Below the pieces are notes generated by a model. The model saw nothing but the letters and a program-made list of their open reading frames with translations, made no database searches and was not told where the DNA came from. From DASXTK01 sp050744325 (GTDB lineage Bacteria; Actinomycetota; Acidimicrobiia; Acidimicrobiales; VFJN01): DNA of 64,000 nt. The stretch's first letter is position 1. Every line of letters begins with the position of its first letter. Location of the stretch: NCBI GenBank assembly GCA_050744325.1, contig JBOGHK010000187.1, forward strand, positions 1 through 64,000. Reading direction: 5' to 3'. A program made the translations under genes and the position numbers. Positions 38,167 to 45,195 of this stretch are shown here, in pieces.

Positions 38167-38789
38167 CTTTGCAAGGTCGACAGCTGCGCGTCGACGCACG
38201 GCGCAACCGCGAGCGATTGCTCGACGTCGCGCTCCAGGCGTTCACCGACCATGGCGTCACGGCATCGCTCGACGACATCGCCCGGCGCGCCGGCGTGGGG
38301 ATCGGCACCCTGTACCGCCACTTCCCCTCGCGCGACGCCCTCATCGACGCACTGATCGGCGACGGCGTCGACGATCTCTGCGAGATGGGCGCCGAGCTGG
38401 TCGATGCCTCGGATCCGCTGGATGCTCTGACCCGCTGGCTCCGGGCACTGGTCGACCACGCCGCCCGATTCCGAGGCCTCGCGGCATCGATCACCGCCGC
38501 CGCGCCCACCACGTACGACGGCGCGCTCGCCAACTCCTGCGCCTCGGTGAACGCGGCTGGCAGTGCGCTGATGGCGCAGGCCCGAGCGGCCGGGGTCCTC
38601 CGAGACGACGTCGCCGACGCGGACATCATCGACCTCACAGCATCGATCGCGTGGATCCGCGAGCACGCACCACGGGACGACGGCCAGATCGACCGGTTGC
38701 TTGGCTTGGTGATCGATGCCATCACTGTCAGCACGGATCACGCGCCGCGAGACGGCCGCCCGACCGACCCAGCGAGGAGCCGACGATGA
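38136..38789 (+). CDS. TetR-family repressor
   Basis: 217 residues. The N-terminal helix-turn-helix is clear: RNRERLLDVALQAFTDHGVTASLDDIARRAGVGIGTLYRHFPSRDALIDAL, written here in part as motif DDIARRAGVGIGTLYRHF (about 50-67). The C-terminal ligand domain is Ala-rich helical. Stop overlaps the VOC gene start (ATGA), so repressor and VOC protein are co-transcribed. The tandem palindromes at its start indicate autoregulation and control of the divergent F420 oxidoreductase. Confidence 0.88.
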   Translation: MPPQHTEQSSALQGRQLRVDARRNRERLLDVALQAFTDHGVTASLDDIARRAGVGIGTLYRHFPSRDALIDALIGDGVDDLCEMGAELVDASDPLDALTRWLRALVDHAARFRGLAASITAAAPTTYDGALANSCASVNAAGSALMAQARAAGVLRDDVADADIIDLTASIAWIREHAPRDDGQIDRLLGLVIDAITVSTDHAPRDGRPTDPARSRR

Positions 38790-39388
38790 CCGAGGCCACA
38801 ACGACCGTCACGACCACCGCGACGACCTCAGCCCGCGCGGCCACCGAGGTCGAAGGCGACGACGGGTTCACGTTCCTCGGCATCAACCATCTCGCCCTGG
38901 TGTGCCGCGACATGGCCCGAACCGTCGAGTTCTACACCGAGGTGTTGGGCCTCCCGCTGGTCAAGACCATCGCCATCCCTGGCGGCGGCCAACACTTCTT
39001 CTTCGACTGCGGCGGCGGCGACTGCCTGGCGTTCTTCTGGTTCCCCGAGGCGCCGGAGCCGGTCCCCGGCATCTCCGGTGCGCCCGCGCTGCCCGGCCGA
39101 GGGCCGCTCGAATCGGCCATCGGGTCGATGAACCACGTGGCGTTCAACGTCCCGGCCGAACGCATCGAGGAGTACCGCGAGCGCCTGATCGCCCGGGGCA
39201 TCGACTGCACGGTGATGATCAACCACGACGACAGCCCGGCCACGGTCACCGAGGAAATGCACCCGGGGGTCTTCATCCGATCGGTGTACTTCTTCGACCC
39301 CGACGGGATCCTGCTCGAGCTCGCGGCGTGGACCCGTGCCTTGACCCGCGCCGACGTCGCCCACGAGCCCGAGTCGCCCAGCACCTGA
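38786..39388 (+). CDS. VOC-family (glyoxalase/dioxygenase-like) protein
   Basis: 200 residues. Two βαβββ modules are visible: FLGINHLALVCRDMARTVEFYTEVLGLPLV (first metal His in NHLAL) in part, and MNHVAFNV with FFDPDGILLELAA in the second, which has the expected Glu. It binds a divalent metal and may be a dioxygenase, isomerase or glyoxalase. The N-terminal 28 residues are a Thr/Ala-rich lead. Co-regulation with TetR and an F420 oxidoreductase suggests detoxification or aromatic catabolism. Confidence 0.8.
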   Translation: MTEATTTVTTTATTSARAATEVEGDDGFTFLGINHLALVCRDMARTVEFYTEVLGLPLVKTIAIPGGGQHFFFDCGGGDCLAFFWFPEAPEPVPGISGAPALPGRGPLESAIGSMNHVAFNVPAERIEEYRERLIARGIDCTVMINHDDSPATVTEEMHPGVFIRSVYFFDPDGILLELAAWTRALTRADVAHEPESPST

Positions 39389-39490
39389 TCTGTTGAGCCA
39401 GGGGAGCGACCGCGGCGGCGGGGCCGCGCCGACGACCTACGATGCGCCCGATGGGGCGAGTGACGGCGGCGCGGTGGGCGCGGTGATCGC

Positions 39491-40462
39491 ATGAGTGGGT
39501 TGCAAGCTGGGTGGCTGCCCGATCCGACGGGCCGTCATGAGTACCGCTGGTGGGACGGCAGCGGCTGGTCGGACGTGGTCGCGGACGGGGGCGTCGAGAG
39601 GTCCGACCCGCTCGCCTCCGCCCATCGGGCCCATCAGGCCCAACCTCACCACCAGCAGCACCACCAGCAGTCCCAGCAGCACGAGCACCAGCACCAACGA
39701 CATCTCGGCGGCCACCTGCAGGTCGACAGCGCAACCGCCCCGCGGCACGCGGCAGGCAACGGTGCCGACAGGTCGAACCGGCAGACCTACATGGTCATGG
39801 GCATCCTGGCGATCCCGCTGGTCCTGCTGCTGGTCGCGCTCGCGGTGGTGGTCGGCAACAACGGCGGAGACGACGACGACGGCGGCGGCGGCACCGACCA
39901 GGTGGCCGCCGTCTCCCCACGCGAGGCACTGATCACCATCGACGACATGCCGACGGGTTGGGAGGCGTCCGACGTCGGCGGTGCCCCCGGCGAGAACAAG
40001 GTCTGCGAGCCCCGGCTCGAGGCCCCCGAACCGCCACGAGAGATCGAGGCCAGCTTCGACCGGTCCCAGCCTTCAGGGGCCCTCGGTCACACGATCATCG
40101 AGACCACGCCCGACTTCGCCGCCGACTTCGTCGACGACGCCCAACGGCAGGCCAACACCTGTGGGACGTTCACCGAGGAGTACACCGCCGGGGGCGAGAC
40201 CTACAGCTTCACCGCGACCTCCGAGGTCGTCACCGGCCCGACGTTCGGCGACCAGACGGTCTGGTACGTGATCCACACCGAGTACGCCGAGCCTGCGCCG
40301 AGCAGCCACGACGTGGTGGTCTGCCTCGACCGACACGGTGGTGTGATCAGCGAAGTGGTCTTGTCGACCTCGCCGCCGCCGATGCGCGACGAGGATCGGG
40401 CACTGGTCGAGGACCTGATCCGCACGGCGTCCGAGCGGCTTCAGGGCGGCACTCCCGACTGA
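39491..40462 (+). CDS. DUF2510 membrane protein with His/Gln-rich linker and extracellular domain
   Basis: 323 residues. An N-terminal DUF2510 domain (GWLPDPTGRHEYRWWDGSGW, about 7-26) is followed by a His/Gln-rich stretch (about 50-78), one membrane helix (GILAIPLVLLLVALAVVV, about 103-122), a Gly/Asp linker and an extracellular domain with four Cys residues (KVCEP, NTCGT, VVCLD). The layout resembles actinobacterial cell-surface sensor or lipoprotein-like domains. The His-rich cytosolic segment may bind metal. Function unknown. Confidence 0.7.
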   Translation: MSGLQAGWLPDPTGRHEYRWWDGSGWSDVVADGGVERSDPLASAHRAHQAQPHHQQHHQQSQQHEHQHQRHLGGHLQVDSATAPRHAAGNGADRSNRQTYMVMGILAIPLVLLLVALAVVVGNNGGDDDDGGGGTDQVAAVSPREALITIDDMPTGWEASDVGGAPGENKVCEPRLEAPEPPREIEASFDRSQPSGALGHTIIETTPDFAADFVDDAQRQANTCGTFTEEYTAGGETYSFTATSEVVTGPTFGDQTVWYVIHTEYAEPAPSSHDVVVCLDRHGGVISEVVLSTSPPPMRDEDRALVEDLIRTASERLQGGTPD

Positions 40463-40496
40463 GCCAGAGACCGGTCACGATCGAGAGGAGACGCCG

Positions 40497-40982
40497 GTGA
40501 CCACGGAGACCGACGACGCCGTCGCGCTGTTGCGGCTGCAGGGCAGATACGCCGACGTCGTGACGCGGCGGGCGTGGGACGAGCTGTCCGAGCTGTTCCT
40601 GCCCGACACCGAGATCCTCCTCGACACCGTGACCGCAACGCCCCGGCTCCTCGCCGGGCCCGAGGAGTTCGGCCGCTTCGTGGCCGGCGCCGTCGAGCGC
40701 TTCGACTACTTCGCCTTCGTCGTCCTCAACAGCGTGGTCGACGTCGACGGCCCGGACGTCGCCGGCGGACGCATGTTCATGTGCGAGATCCGCCACGAGG
40801 CCGGCGCCCCCGCCGATGCCACCGGCTCCTGGCACAACGCCTACGGCGTCTACCAGGACCGTTACCGGCGCGTCGACGGGCGCTGGTGGTTCGCCGAGCG
40901 CCGCTACCGCTCGATGGCCCGCACCGGCCCCGAGCCCGCGGTCTTCGGCCTCCCGCCCGACATGGAGCGTGACGATCTCTGA
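40497..40982 (+). CDS. SnoaL/NTF2-like protein
   Basis: 161 residues from GTG 40497 with GAGGAG 8 bases upstream. LLRLQGRYADVVTRRAWDELSELFLPDTEILLD, GSWHNAYGVYQDRYRRVDGRWWFAERRYRSM in parts are the cone-shaped SnoaL_4-type barrel pattern (RYxxxxDxxxWxxLxxLF and DxYRRxDGRWWFxxRxY). It could be a dehydratase/isomerase or ligand-binding domain. No operon partner is obvious. Confidence 0.75.
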   Translation: MTTETDDAVALLRLQGRYADVVTRRAWDELSELFLPDTEILLDTVTATPRLLAGPEEFGRFVAGAVERFDYFAFVVLNSVVDVDGPDVAGGRMFMCEIRHEAGAPADATGSWHNAYGVYQDRYRRVDGRWWFAERRYRSMARTGPEPAVFGLPPDMERDDL

Positions 40983-41153
40983 CGCGTCAGCCGCTAGATC
41001 GACTCCGGCTACATCGGCCCCCAAATCGTGCCGGCGACCGTTCGAGCGATGAACACCTGAGACCCGGCTGACATTCCCGTTACCGGGCTGCCGCGATGAG
41101 TTTCTCCTGGCTGCGTGGTCTGAGCTTCGACGCCGCGCGAAGGAGATGCTCAG

Positions 41154-41582
41154 GTGGCACCGTCGGAGGAGTTCCCGACACCGGAGTCGCGCGGGCGCGC
41201 GGCGGAGCGCCCGGGCACGGTCGTGTTGGTGATCGAGCAGCCGATCACCCGCCGCGGCATCGCTGCACTGTGCGAACGTGGTCGTACGTGGCTCGAGCAG
41301 AGCGGCGCGACGGTGATCGTCTGTGACGTCGGCGCCATCCCCGACCCCGACGGGGTCACGCTCGAAGCGCTGACCCGGGTGGCGCTCACCGTACGGCGTG
41401 CCGGCCGCCAGATCCGGCTACGACACGCGTCGCGGCGCCTCCAGGACCTGCTCAGCCTGGTCGGCCTCCGTGAGGTGCTGCCGCTGGAGGCCTCAGGGGT
41501 CGAGCTGGAGGGGCAGGCCGAAGAGCGGGAACATGCGCTGCGTATCGAGGAAGTGATGGAGCCCGGTGATCCGCCCGCCTGA
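41154..41582 (+). CDS. STAS-domain (anti-sigma-factor antagonist-like) protein
   Basis: 142 residues from GTG 41154 with AAGGAGA 7 bases upstream. TVIVCDVGAIPDPDGVTLEALTRVALTVRRAGRQIRLRHAS in part has the STAS strand-helix pattern, but the phosphorylatable Ser/Thr of SpoIIAA (D-x-S/T) is replaced by Pro/Asp (IPDPDG). RLQDLLSLVGLREVLPLE is the typical STAS end. The last 30 residues overlap the sigma-factor gene on the other strand by 90 bases. A phospho-independent regulator of a sigma pathway is possible. Confidence 0.65.
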   Translation: MAPSEEFPTPESRGRAAERPGTVVLVIEQPITRRGIAALCERGRTWLEQSGATVIVCDVGAIPDPDGVTLEALTRVALTVRRAGRQIRLRHASRRLQDLLSLVGLREVLPLEASGVELEGQAEEREHALRIEEVMEPGDPPA

Positions 41583-42500
41583 CATCTCGACCACCTGGAC
41601 GGACCACGGTTCGTAGCCCTCGCCGGATTCACTGCGCTTGTAGTGCCCGAAGGCAGGCGACCCGTTGGCCGAGTCCACCGGGACCAGCCGCGAGTGGCGG
41701 CAGGCGCTGCCCGGGCCGAGGTAGAACTCGCCGATGTCGGCAGGGCCTCGCAGCCAGAGGTCGAACGGCGGCATCGAGAACTGGGCGTCCTCGTGCAGCA
41801 GCGAGACCAGCGAGTCGACATCGAAGCGCTCGAAGGCGTCGACGTACCGGGCCAGCAGCTGCTGGTGCTCGTCGTCCATCGACTCGGCGATGGCGTCCGT
41901 GGCGCTGTCCCTCCCGCTGTCGCCGGCGGCCAGCGTGGCCCGCGCCCGCTGGAGGGCGCTGTTGACCGACGCCACCGAGGTATCGAGCAACTGAGCGACC
42001 TCGTCGGCCTTCCACCGCAAGACCTCACGCAGGATCAGCACGGCCCGCTGCCGCGGCGGCAGCTGGGCCAGCGCCGCGACGAAGGCCAGCCGGACGGACT
42101 CGTGCGCCACGGCCCGCTCGGCCGGATCCTGGTCGCCACCGCCGGCGACGACCCGGGAGTCGGGCATCGGCTCGATCCAGGTGGCCTCGGGCAGGGCCAC
42201 CAGGGGCGCGTTCGCGGGCTGTGCCGGACCGAGGTCCATCGGGCGGGCGCGGCGCTGCCTGCCGTTCAGCATGTCGAAGCAGACGTTGGTGGCGATCCGG
42301 TAGAGCCAGGTCCGCAGGGAGGCTCGACCCTCGAAGCGGTCGAGGCTGCGCCAAGCCCGCACCATCGTCTCCTGCACGGCGTCGTCGGCCTCGAAGGCCG
42401 AGCCCAGCATGCGGTAGCAGTAGCCGGTGAGCTCGGGCCGATGCTGCTCCAGCTGCCGTTCGAGGTCGGCGTCCCTGGTCTTCGTGTGGCTGCCCTGCAC
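41493..42500 (-). CDS. ECF sigma factor with C-terminal NTF2-like domain (TIGR02960-like)
   Basis: 335 residues from GTG 42500; a -10-like TACGAT (42514-42509) ends 8 bases before it. Sigma region 2 (HRPELTGYCYRMLGSAFEADDAVQETMVRAWRSLDRFEG in part, WLYRIATNVCFDML) and region 4 (LPPRQRAVLILREVLRWKADEVAQLLDTSVASVNSALQRAR in part) are followed by an about 130-residue SnoaL-like domain ending FPLFGLPLQLDP. This is the architecture of a sigma group whose tail senses or modulates activity without a classical anti-sigma factor. It overlaps the STAS gene tail-to-tail. Confidence 0.88.
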   Translation of the reverse strand: MQGSHTKTRDADLERQLEQHRPELTGYCYRMLGSAFEADDAVQETMVRAWRSLDRFEGRASLRTWLYRIATNVCFDMLNGRQRRARPMDLGPAQPANAPLVALPEATWIEPMPDSRVVAGGGDQDPAERAVAHESVRLAFVAALAQLPPRQRAVLILREVLRWKADEVAQLLDTSVASVNSALQRARATLAAGDSGRDSATDAIAESMDDEHQQLLARYVDAFERFDVDSLVSLLHEDAQFSMPPFDLWLRGPADIGEFYLGPGSACRHSRLVPVDSANGSPAFGHYKRSESGEGYEPWSVQVVEMSGGRITGLHHFLDTQRMFPLFGLPLQLDP

Positions 42501-42600
42501 GGGGCACCATCGTAGGAACCGAAACCCGCTCTGCCTATCCGATCGTGCAGAGTCCTGGTCGGCGGCGTCCTCGTGATCCTCGGCTTCACACCGCTGCCGG

Positions 42601-43059
42601 CTACGGTCGCAGCACGGCCTGGGTCTGGAAGGTGAGCGCGACGAGCTTGGCGTCGTCATCGCGAACCTCGGTCTGGACCCCGATGGTCGACCGGCCGACA
42701 TGGATCGGGCGGGCGACAGCCCGGACCGAGCCGTGCCGAACCGCCCGGAAGAAGTTGGTCTTCGACTCGATGGTCGACGTGCCCGCGCCCGGCGGGAGGT
42801 TGAGGAACGCACAGACCGCGCCGACGGTGTCGGCCAGCGTCACCAGCGCGGCGCCATGCATCACTCCCCCGGACGTGCAGCGCTCGGGCGACCAGGCCAG
42901 GGTCGCCTCGACCTCGGTGGCCTCTGCTCGCAGCAGGTCGACGCCGGCCGCGACGGCGAAGGGCATGGCCGTGAGCAACGGGCCGGGGTCGGTCGGGTCG
43001 GTGGGGTCGGTGGGTGCCGCCGGATCGCCGGAGCTGGGCTCGGCCACGGATGGGTCCAT
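42601..43059 (-). CDS. PaaI-family hotdog thioesterase
   Basis: 152 residues; a TDPTDPTDP-rich lead of about 30 residues precedes the conserved part, so ATG at residue 32 is an alternative. GGVMHGAALVTLADTVGAVCAFL (about 64, in part) holds the HGG/D-type catalytic region, and TIESKTNFFRAV the second strand pattern of acyl-CoA thioesterases. It would hydrolyse acyl- or aryl-CoA esters. Monocistronic by appearance. Confidence 0.82.
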   Translation of the reverse strand: MDPSVAEPSSGDPAAPTDPTDPTDPGPLLTAMPFAVAAGVDLLRAEATEVEATLAWSPERCTSGGVMHGAALVTLADTVGAVCAFLNLPPGAGTSTIESKTNFFRAVRHGSVRAVARPIHVGRSTIGVQTEVRDDDAKLVALTFQTQAVLRP

Positions 43060-43192
43060 ACCCCCAATGCTGCTCGTGATCGTGCGGCGGGTCGATGACG
43101 TCGCAGGTAATGGCGCGACGACCGCGCGGCCGGCCAGTTGTCCTCACCCGCGACACTCTCTAGCCTGGCGCCCGGCTGGTGGAGGTGCGGGC

Positions 43193-43498
43193 GTGACCGA
43201 CAGGATCGAGCTGGTTCAGGACGTCGTCGTGTTCGACGTGGGCGTCGACGACGTCGACCAGGCGGTGCTAGTCGACCTGTACGGGGGGTCGTCCAATGCG
43301 TGCGGCACCGTGCGCTTCCTCCTGTCCGACCAGGCCGGGCGCGACGCGGCGATCCGGGTGCTCGACCGCTGGCGACAGCAGGAGACCCCGCTCACGCTGG
43401 TGGCCCGGGGCACGACTGTGGCCCTCCAGAACGACCAGGCGTTGTTCGGTTCGCAGCTCGGAACAGCCGGGCTCACACCTGACATCGACCCTCACTGA
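43193..43498 (+). CDS. Small protein of unknown function
   Basis: 101 residues from GTG 43193 with GGAGG 7 bases upstream. The sequence is acidic and predicted α/β (ELVQDVVVFDVGVDDVDQAVLVDLY, TVRFLLSDQAGRDAAIRVLDRWRQQ in parts), with no Cys pairs, signal or membrane segment. A -10-like TAGCCT lies at about 43161. I do not recognise a family. Confidence 0.55.
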   Translation: MTDRIELVQDVVVFDVGVDDVDQAVLVDLYGGSSNACGTVRFLLSDQAGRDAAIRVLDRWRQQETPLTLVARGTTVALQNDQALFGSQLGTAGLTPDIDPH

Positions 43499-43577
43499 CC
43501 CTCACTCCGCGCAGTCAGTTTCCCACTCTTCGTGTTCGGGTAGTCCGAAGTACGCCCTAACCCTGAGGAGGGAACGC

Positions 43578-44372
43578 ATGACCTCACCCGCTCTAGTCGG
43601 AGTCGAGTGGAGCCAGGGCATCGAGGACGCCTGGTCGGACGTGGCCAGCTTCGTCCCCAAGCTCGTCGGCTTCCTCGCCATCCTTCTCATCGGGTACATC
43701 GTGGCCAAGCTGATCGCCCGGGTCGCCGACCGGGTGCTCGAGCGCGTCGGCTTCGATCGGGTGGTCGAACGTGGGGGCATCAAGCAGATGCTGGCCCGGT
43801 CGCAGTACGACGCCTCGGACATCGTCAGCAAGCTGATCTACTACGCACTGCTGCTGATGGTGCTCCAGGTGGCCTTCGCCGTGTTCGGCGAGAACCCGGT
43901 GAGCGACATGATCGACGGGATCATCGCCTACGTGCCCAAGGTGCTGGCCGCGATCATCATCGTCGTGGTTGCCGCAGCCATCGCCGGCATCGTCAAGGAC
44001 ATGGTCACCACCGCCGTCGGCGGGCTGAGCTACGGCAAGATGCTCGGCAACCTCGTCGCCGTGGCAATCGTGACCGTCGGGGCGTTCGCCGCTCTGAGCC
44101 AGCTCGAGATCGCACCTGCGATCGTCAACGGGCTGTTCTACGCCATCCTGGCCGTCGTGGTCGGCTCGGCGATCGTCGCCGTCGGCGGCGGTGGCATCCA
44201 GCCGATGCGCCAGCGGTGGGAGAACGCGCTGAACCGCTACGACGAGGAGAAGCCGCGGCTCCGCCGCGAGGTGCAGGAGGCGCGCGACCGCGGCGACGTG
44301 GTGCAGGGTCGGGGCGAGGTCGACATGACCCGGTCCGAGCAGCGGACGACGCCGCCGATCAGCGCGCCGTGA
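43578..44372 (+). CDS. Mechanosensitive-channel-type conserved TM-helix protein
   Basis: 264 residues from ATG 43578 with GAGGAGGG just upstream. Repeats of the 'conserved TM helix' are visible: LVGFLAILLIGYIVAKLIARVADRVLERVGFDRVV (about 28-62, in part) and a second around AYVPKVLAAIIIVVVAAAIAGIVKDMV (about 118, in part), with further hydrophobic helices to residue 220. It lacks the MscS β-domain. A charged C-terminal tail (RRWENALNRYDEEKPRLRREVQEARDRGD in part) may be a coiled coil. Probably a membrane-tension or transport accessory. Confidence 0.78.
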   Translation: MTSPALVGVEWSQGIEDAWSDVASFVPKLVGFLAILLIGYIVAKLIARVADRVLERVGFDRVVERGGIKQMLARSQYDASDIVSKLIYYALLLMVLQVAFAVFGENPVSDMIDGIIAYVPKVLAAIIIVVVAAAIAGIVKDMVTTAVGGLSYGKMLGNLVAVAIVTVGAFAALSQLEIAPAIVNGLFYAILAVVVGSAIVAVGGGGIQPMRQRWENALNRYDEEKPRLRREVQEARDRGDVVQGRGEVDMTRSEQRTTPPISAP

Positions 44373-44386
44373 TCGGGTGAGGCAGT

Positions 44387-44413
44387 GGCCCCCGGGGACC
44401 GGCCCCGGGGGCC
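44387..44413 (+). terminator. Strong GC hairpin after the TM-helix protein gene
   Basis: GGCCCCCGGGG (44387-44397), 5 bases, CCCCGGGGGCC (44403-44413) is a perfect 11-bp stem 14 bases after the stop codon. There is no U-tract, as is common for actinobacterial hairpin terminators. Confidence 0.7.
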
Positions 44414-44551
44414 GCGGCGCGTTCGGAGAGCGATGTAGGCGTCGACGTCGCACGGCCACGCCCGTGGTAGCCGGGCGATGGCCAGCAGCGCGAACGGGGC
44501 TCACGATGCCTGCGCGCCTCGCGGGGCTCGTCACGAGCTAAGAAGGCCCCT

Positions 44552-45181
44552 GTGTCGACGCTCGCCTTGCGCCAGGTGGTGGCCGTGGTGCCGGCGACCG
44601 GGCGTCGGGTCGTGGTGTCGGCCGAGGTCGACAGCGGTGAGCTGGTCGCGGCCACGGATCCGACCGACGGAGCTGCCTCACCGGAGGACGGCACGGCCCT
44701 GGCGCGGACGGTCGCGGGCCTGGTCGAGCCGGTGTCGGGCCAGGTGGTGATCCACGGCATCGACGTCACGGACCGGCCGCCCAGCGACCGCGGGATCCGC
44801 TACGTGCCCGCGGGCGGCGGCCTGCTCCCCCACCTCACCGTCGAGCAGAACGTGCGCTATGGCCTCCACCGCAGCCCGGTGGTCAAGGAGGAAGGCGAGT
44901 GGCGGGTACGCGAGGCTGCCGAGCGGTGGGACCTCACCTCGGTCCTCGGTGCCCATCCGCATGAGCTGTCCAACGAGCAGTGGCTCCAGGTCGCCGTGGC
45001 CCGGGCCGTGGTGTGCCGGCCCGAGGCCCTGGTGGCCGACCTGTCCACGGTGCCGACCAGCCCGGCCCGGCTGCGCGACATCTTCCAGCGCACCGAGGTG
45101 GCGGTGCTGCTGTGCTCGGGGAACCCCGCCGCCATCGACGCCGCCCATCACATCGTCCCCGTCAGCGTGACCGCCCCGTGA
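44552..45181 (+). CDS. Degenerate ABC-transporter ATPase-like protein (no Walker A)
   Basis: 209 residues from GTG 44552 with AAGAAGG upstream. The sequence follows MalK/UgpC: VAGLVEPVSGQVVIHGIDVTDRPPSDRGIRYV (in part), LLPHLTVEQNVRYGL, and HPHELSNEQWLQVAVARAVVCRPEALVAD. But the P-loop position reads PTDGAASPEDG with no GKT, the signature LSGGQ is LSNEQ, and Walker B DE is lost. The protein therefore cannot bind or hydrolyse ATP normally. It converges on a sugar-type ABC permease/binding-protein operon and may be a structural or regulatory pseudo-ATPase. Confidence 0.7.
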   Translation: MSTLALRQVVAVVPATGRRVVVSAEVDSGELVAATDPTDGAASPEDGTALARTVAGLVEPVSGQVVIHGIDVTDRPPSDRGIRYVPAGGGLLPHLTVEQNVRYGLHRSPVVKEEGEWRVREAAERWDLTSVLGAHPHELSNEQWLQVAVARAVVCRPEALVADLSTVPTSPARLRDIFQRTEVAVLLCSGNPAAIDAAHHIVPVSVTAP

Positions 45182-45195
45182 CCGGAATGGGGTGG

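Noticed and set aside
38162..38801. Longer N-terminus for the LLM oxidoreductase
   Set aside because: That upstream frame is antisense to the TetR gene and has no homology; the ATG at 38105 has AGGAGGG and begins at the family N-terminus.
44552..45181. Functional ABC ATPase
   Set aside because: Walker A, signature and Walker B residues are all lost.
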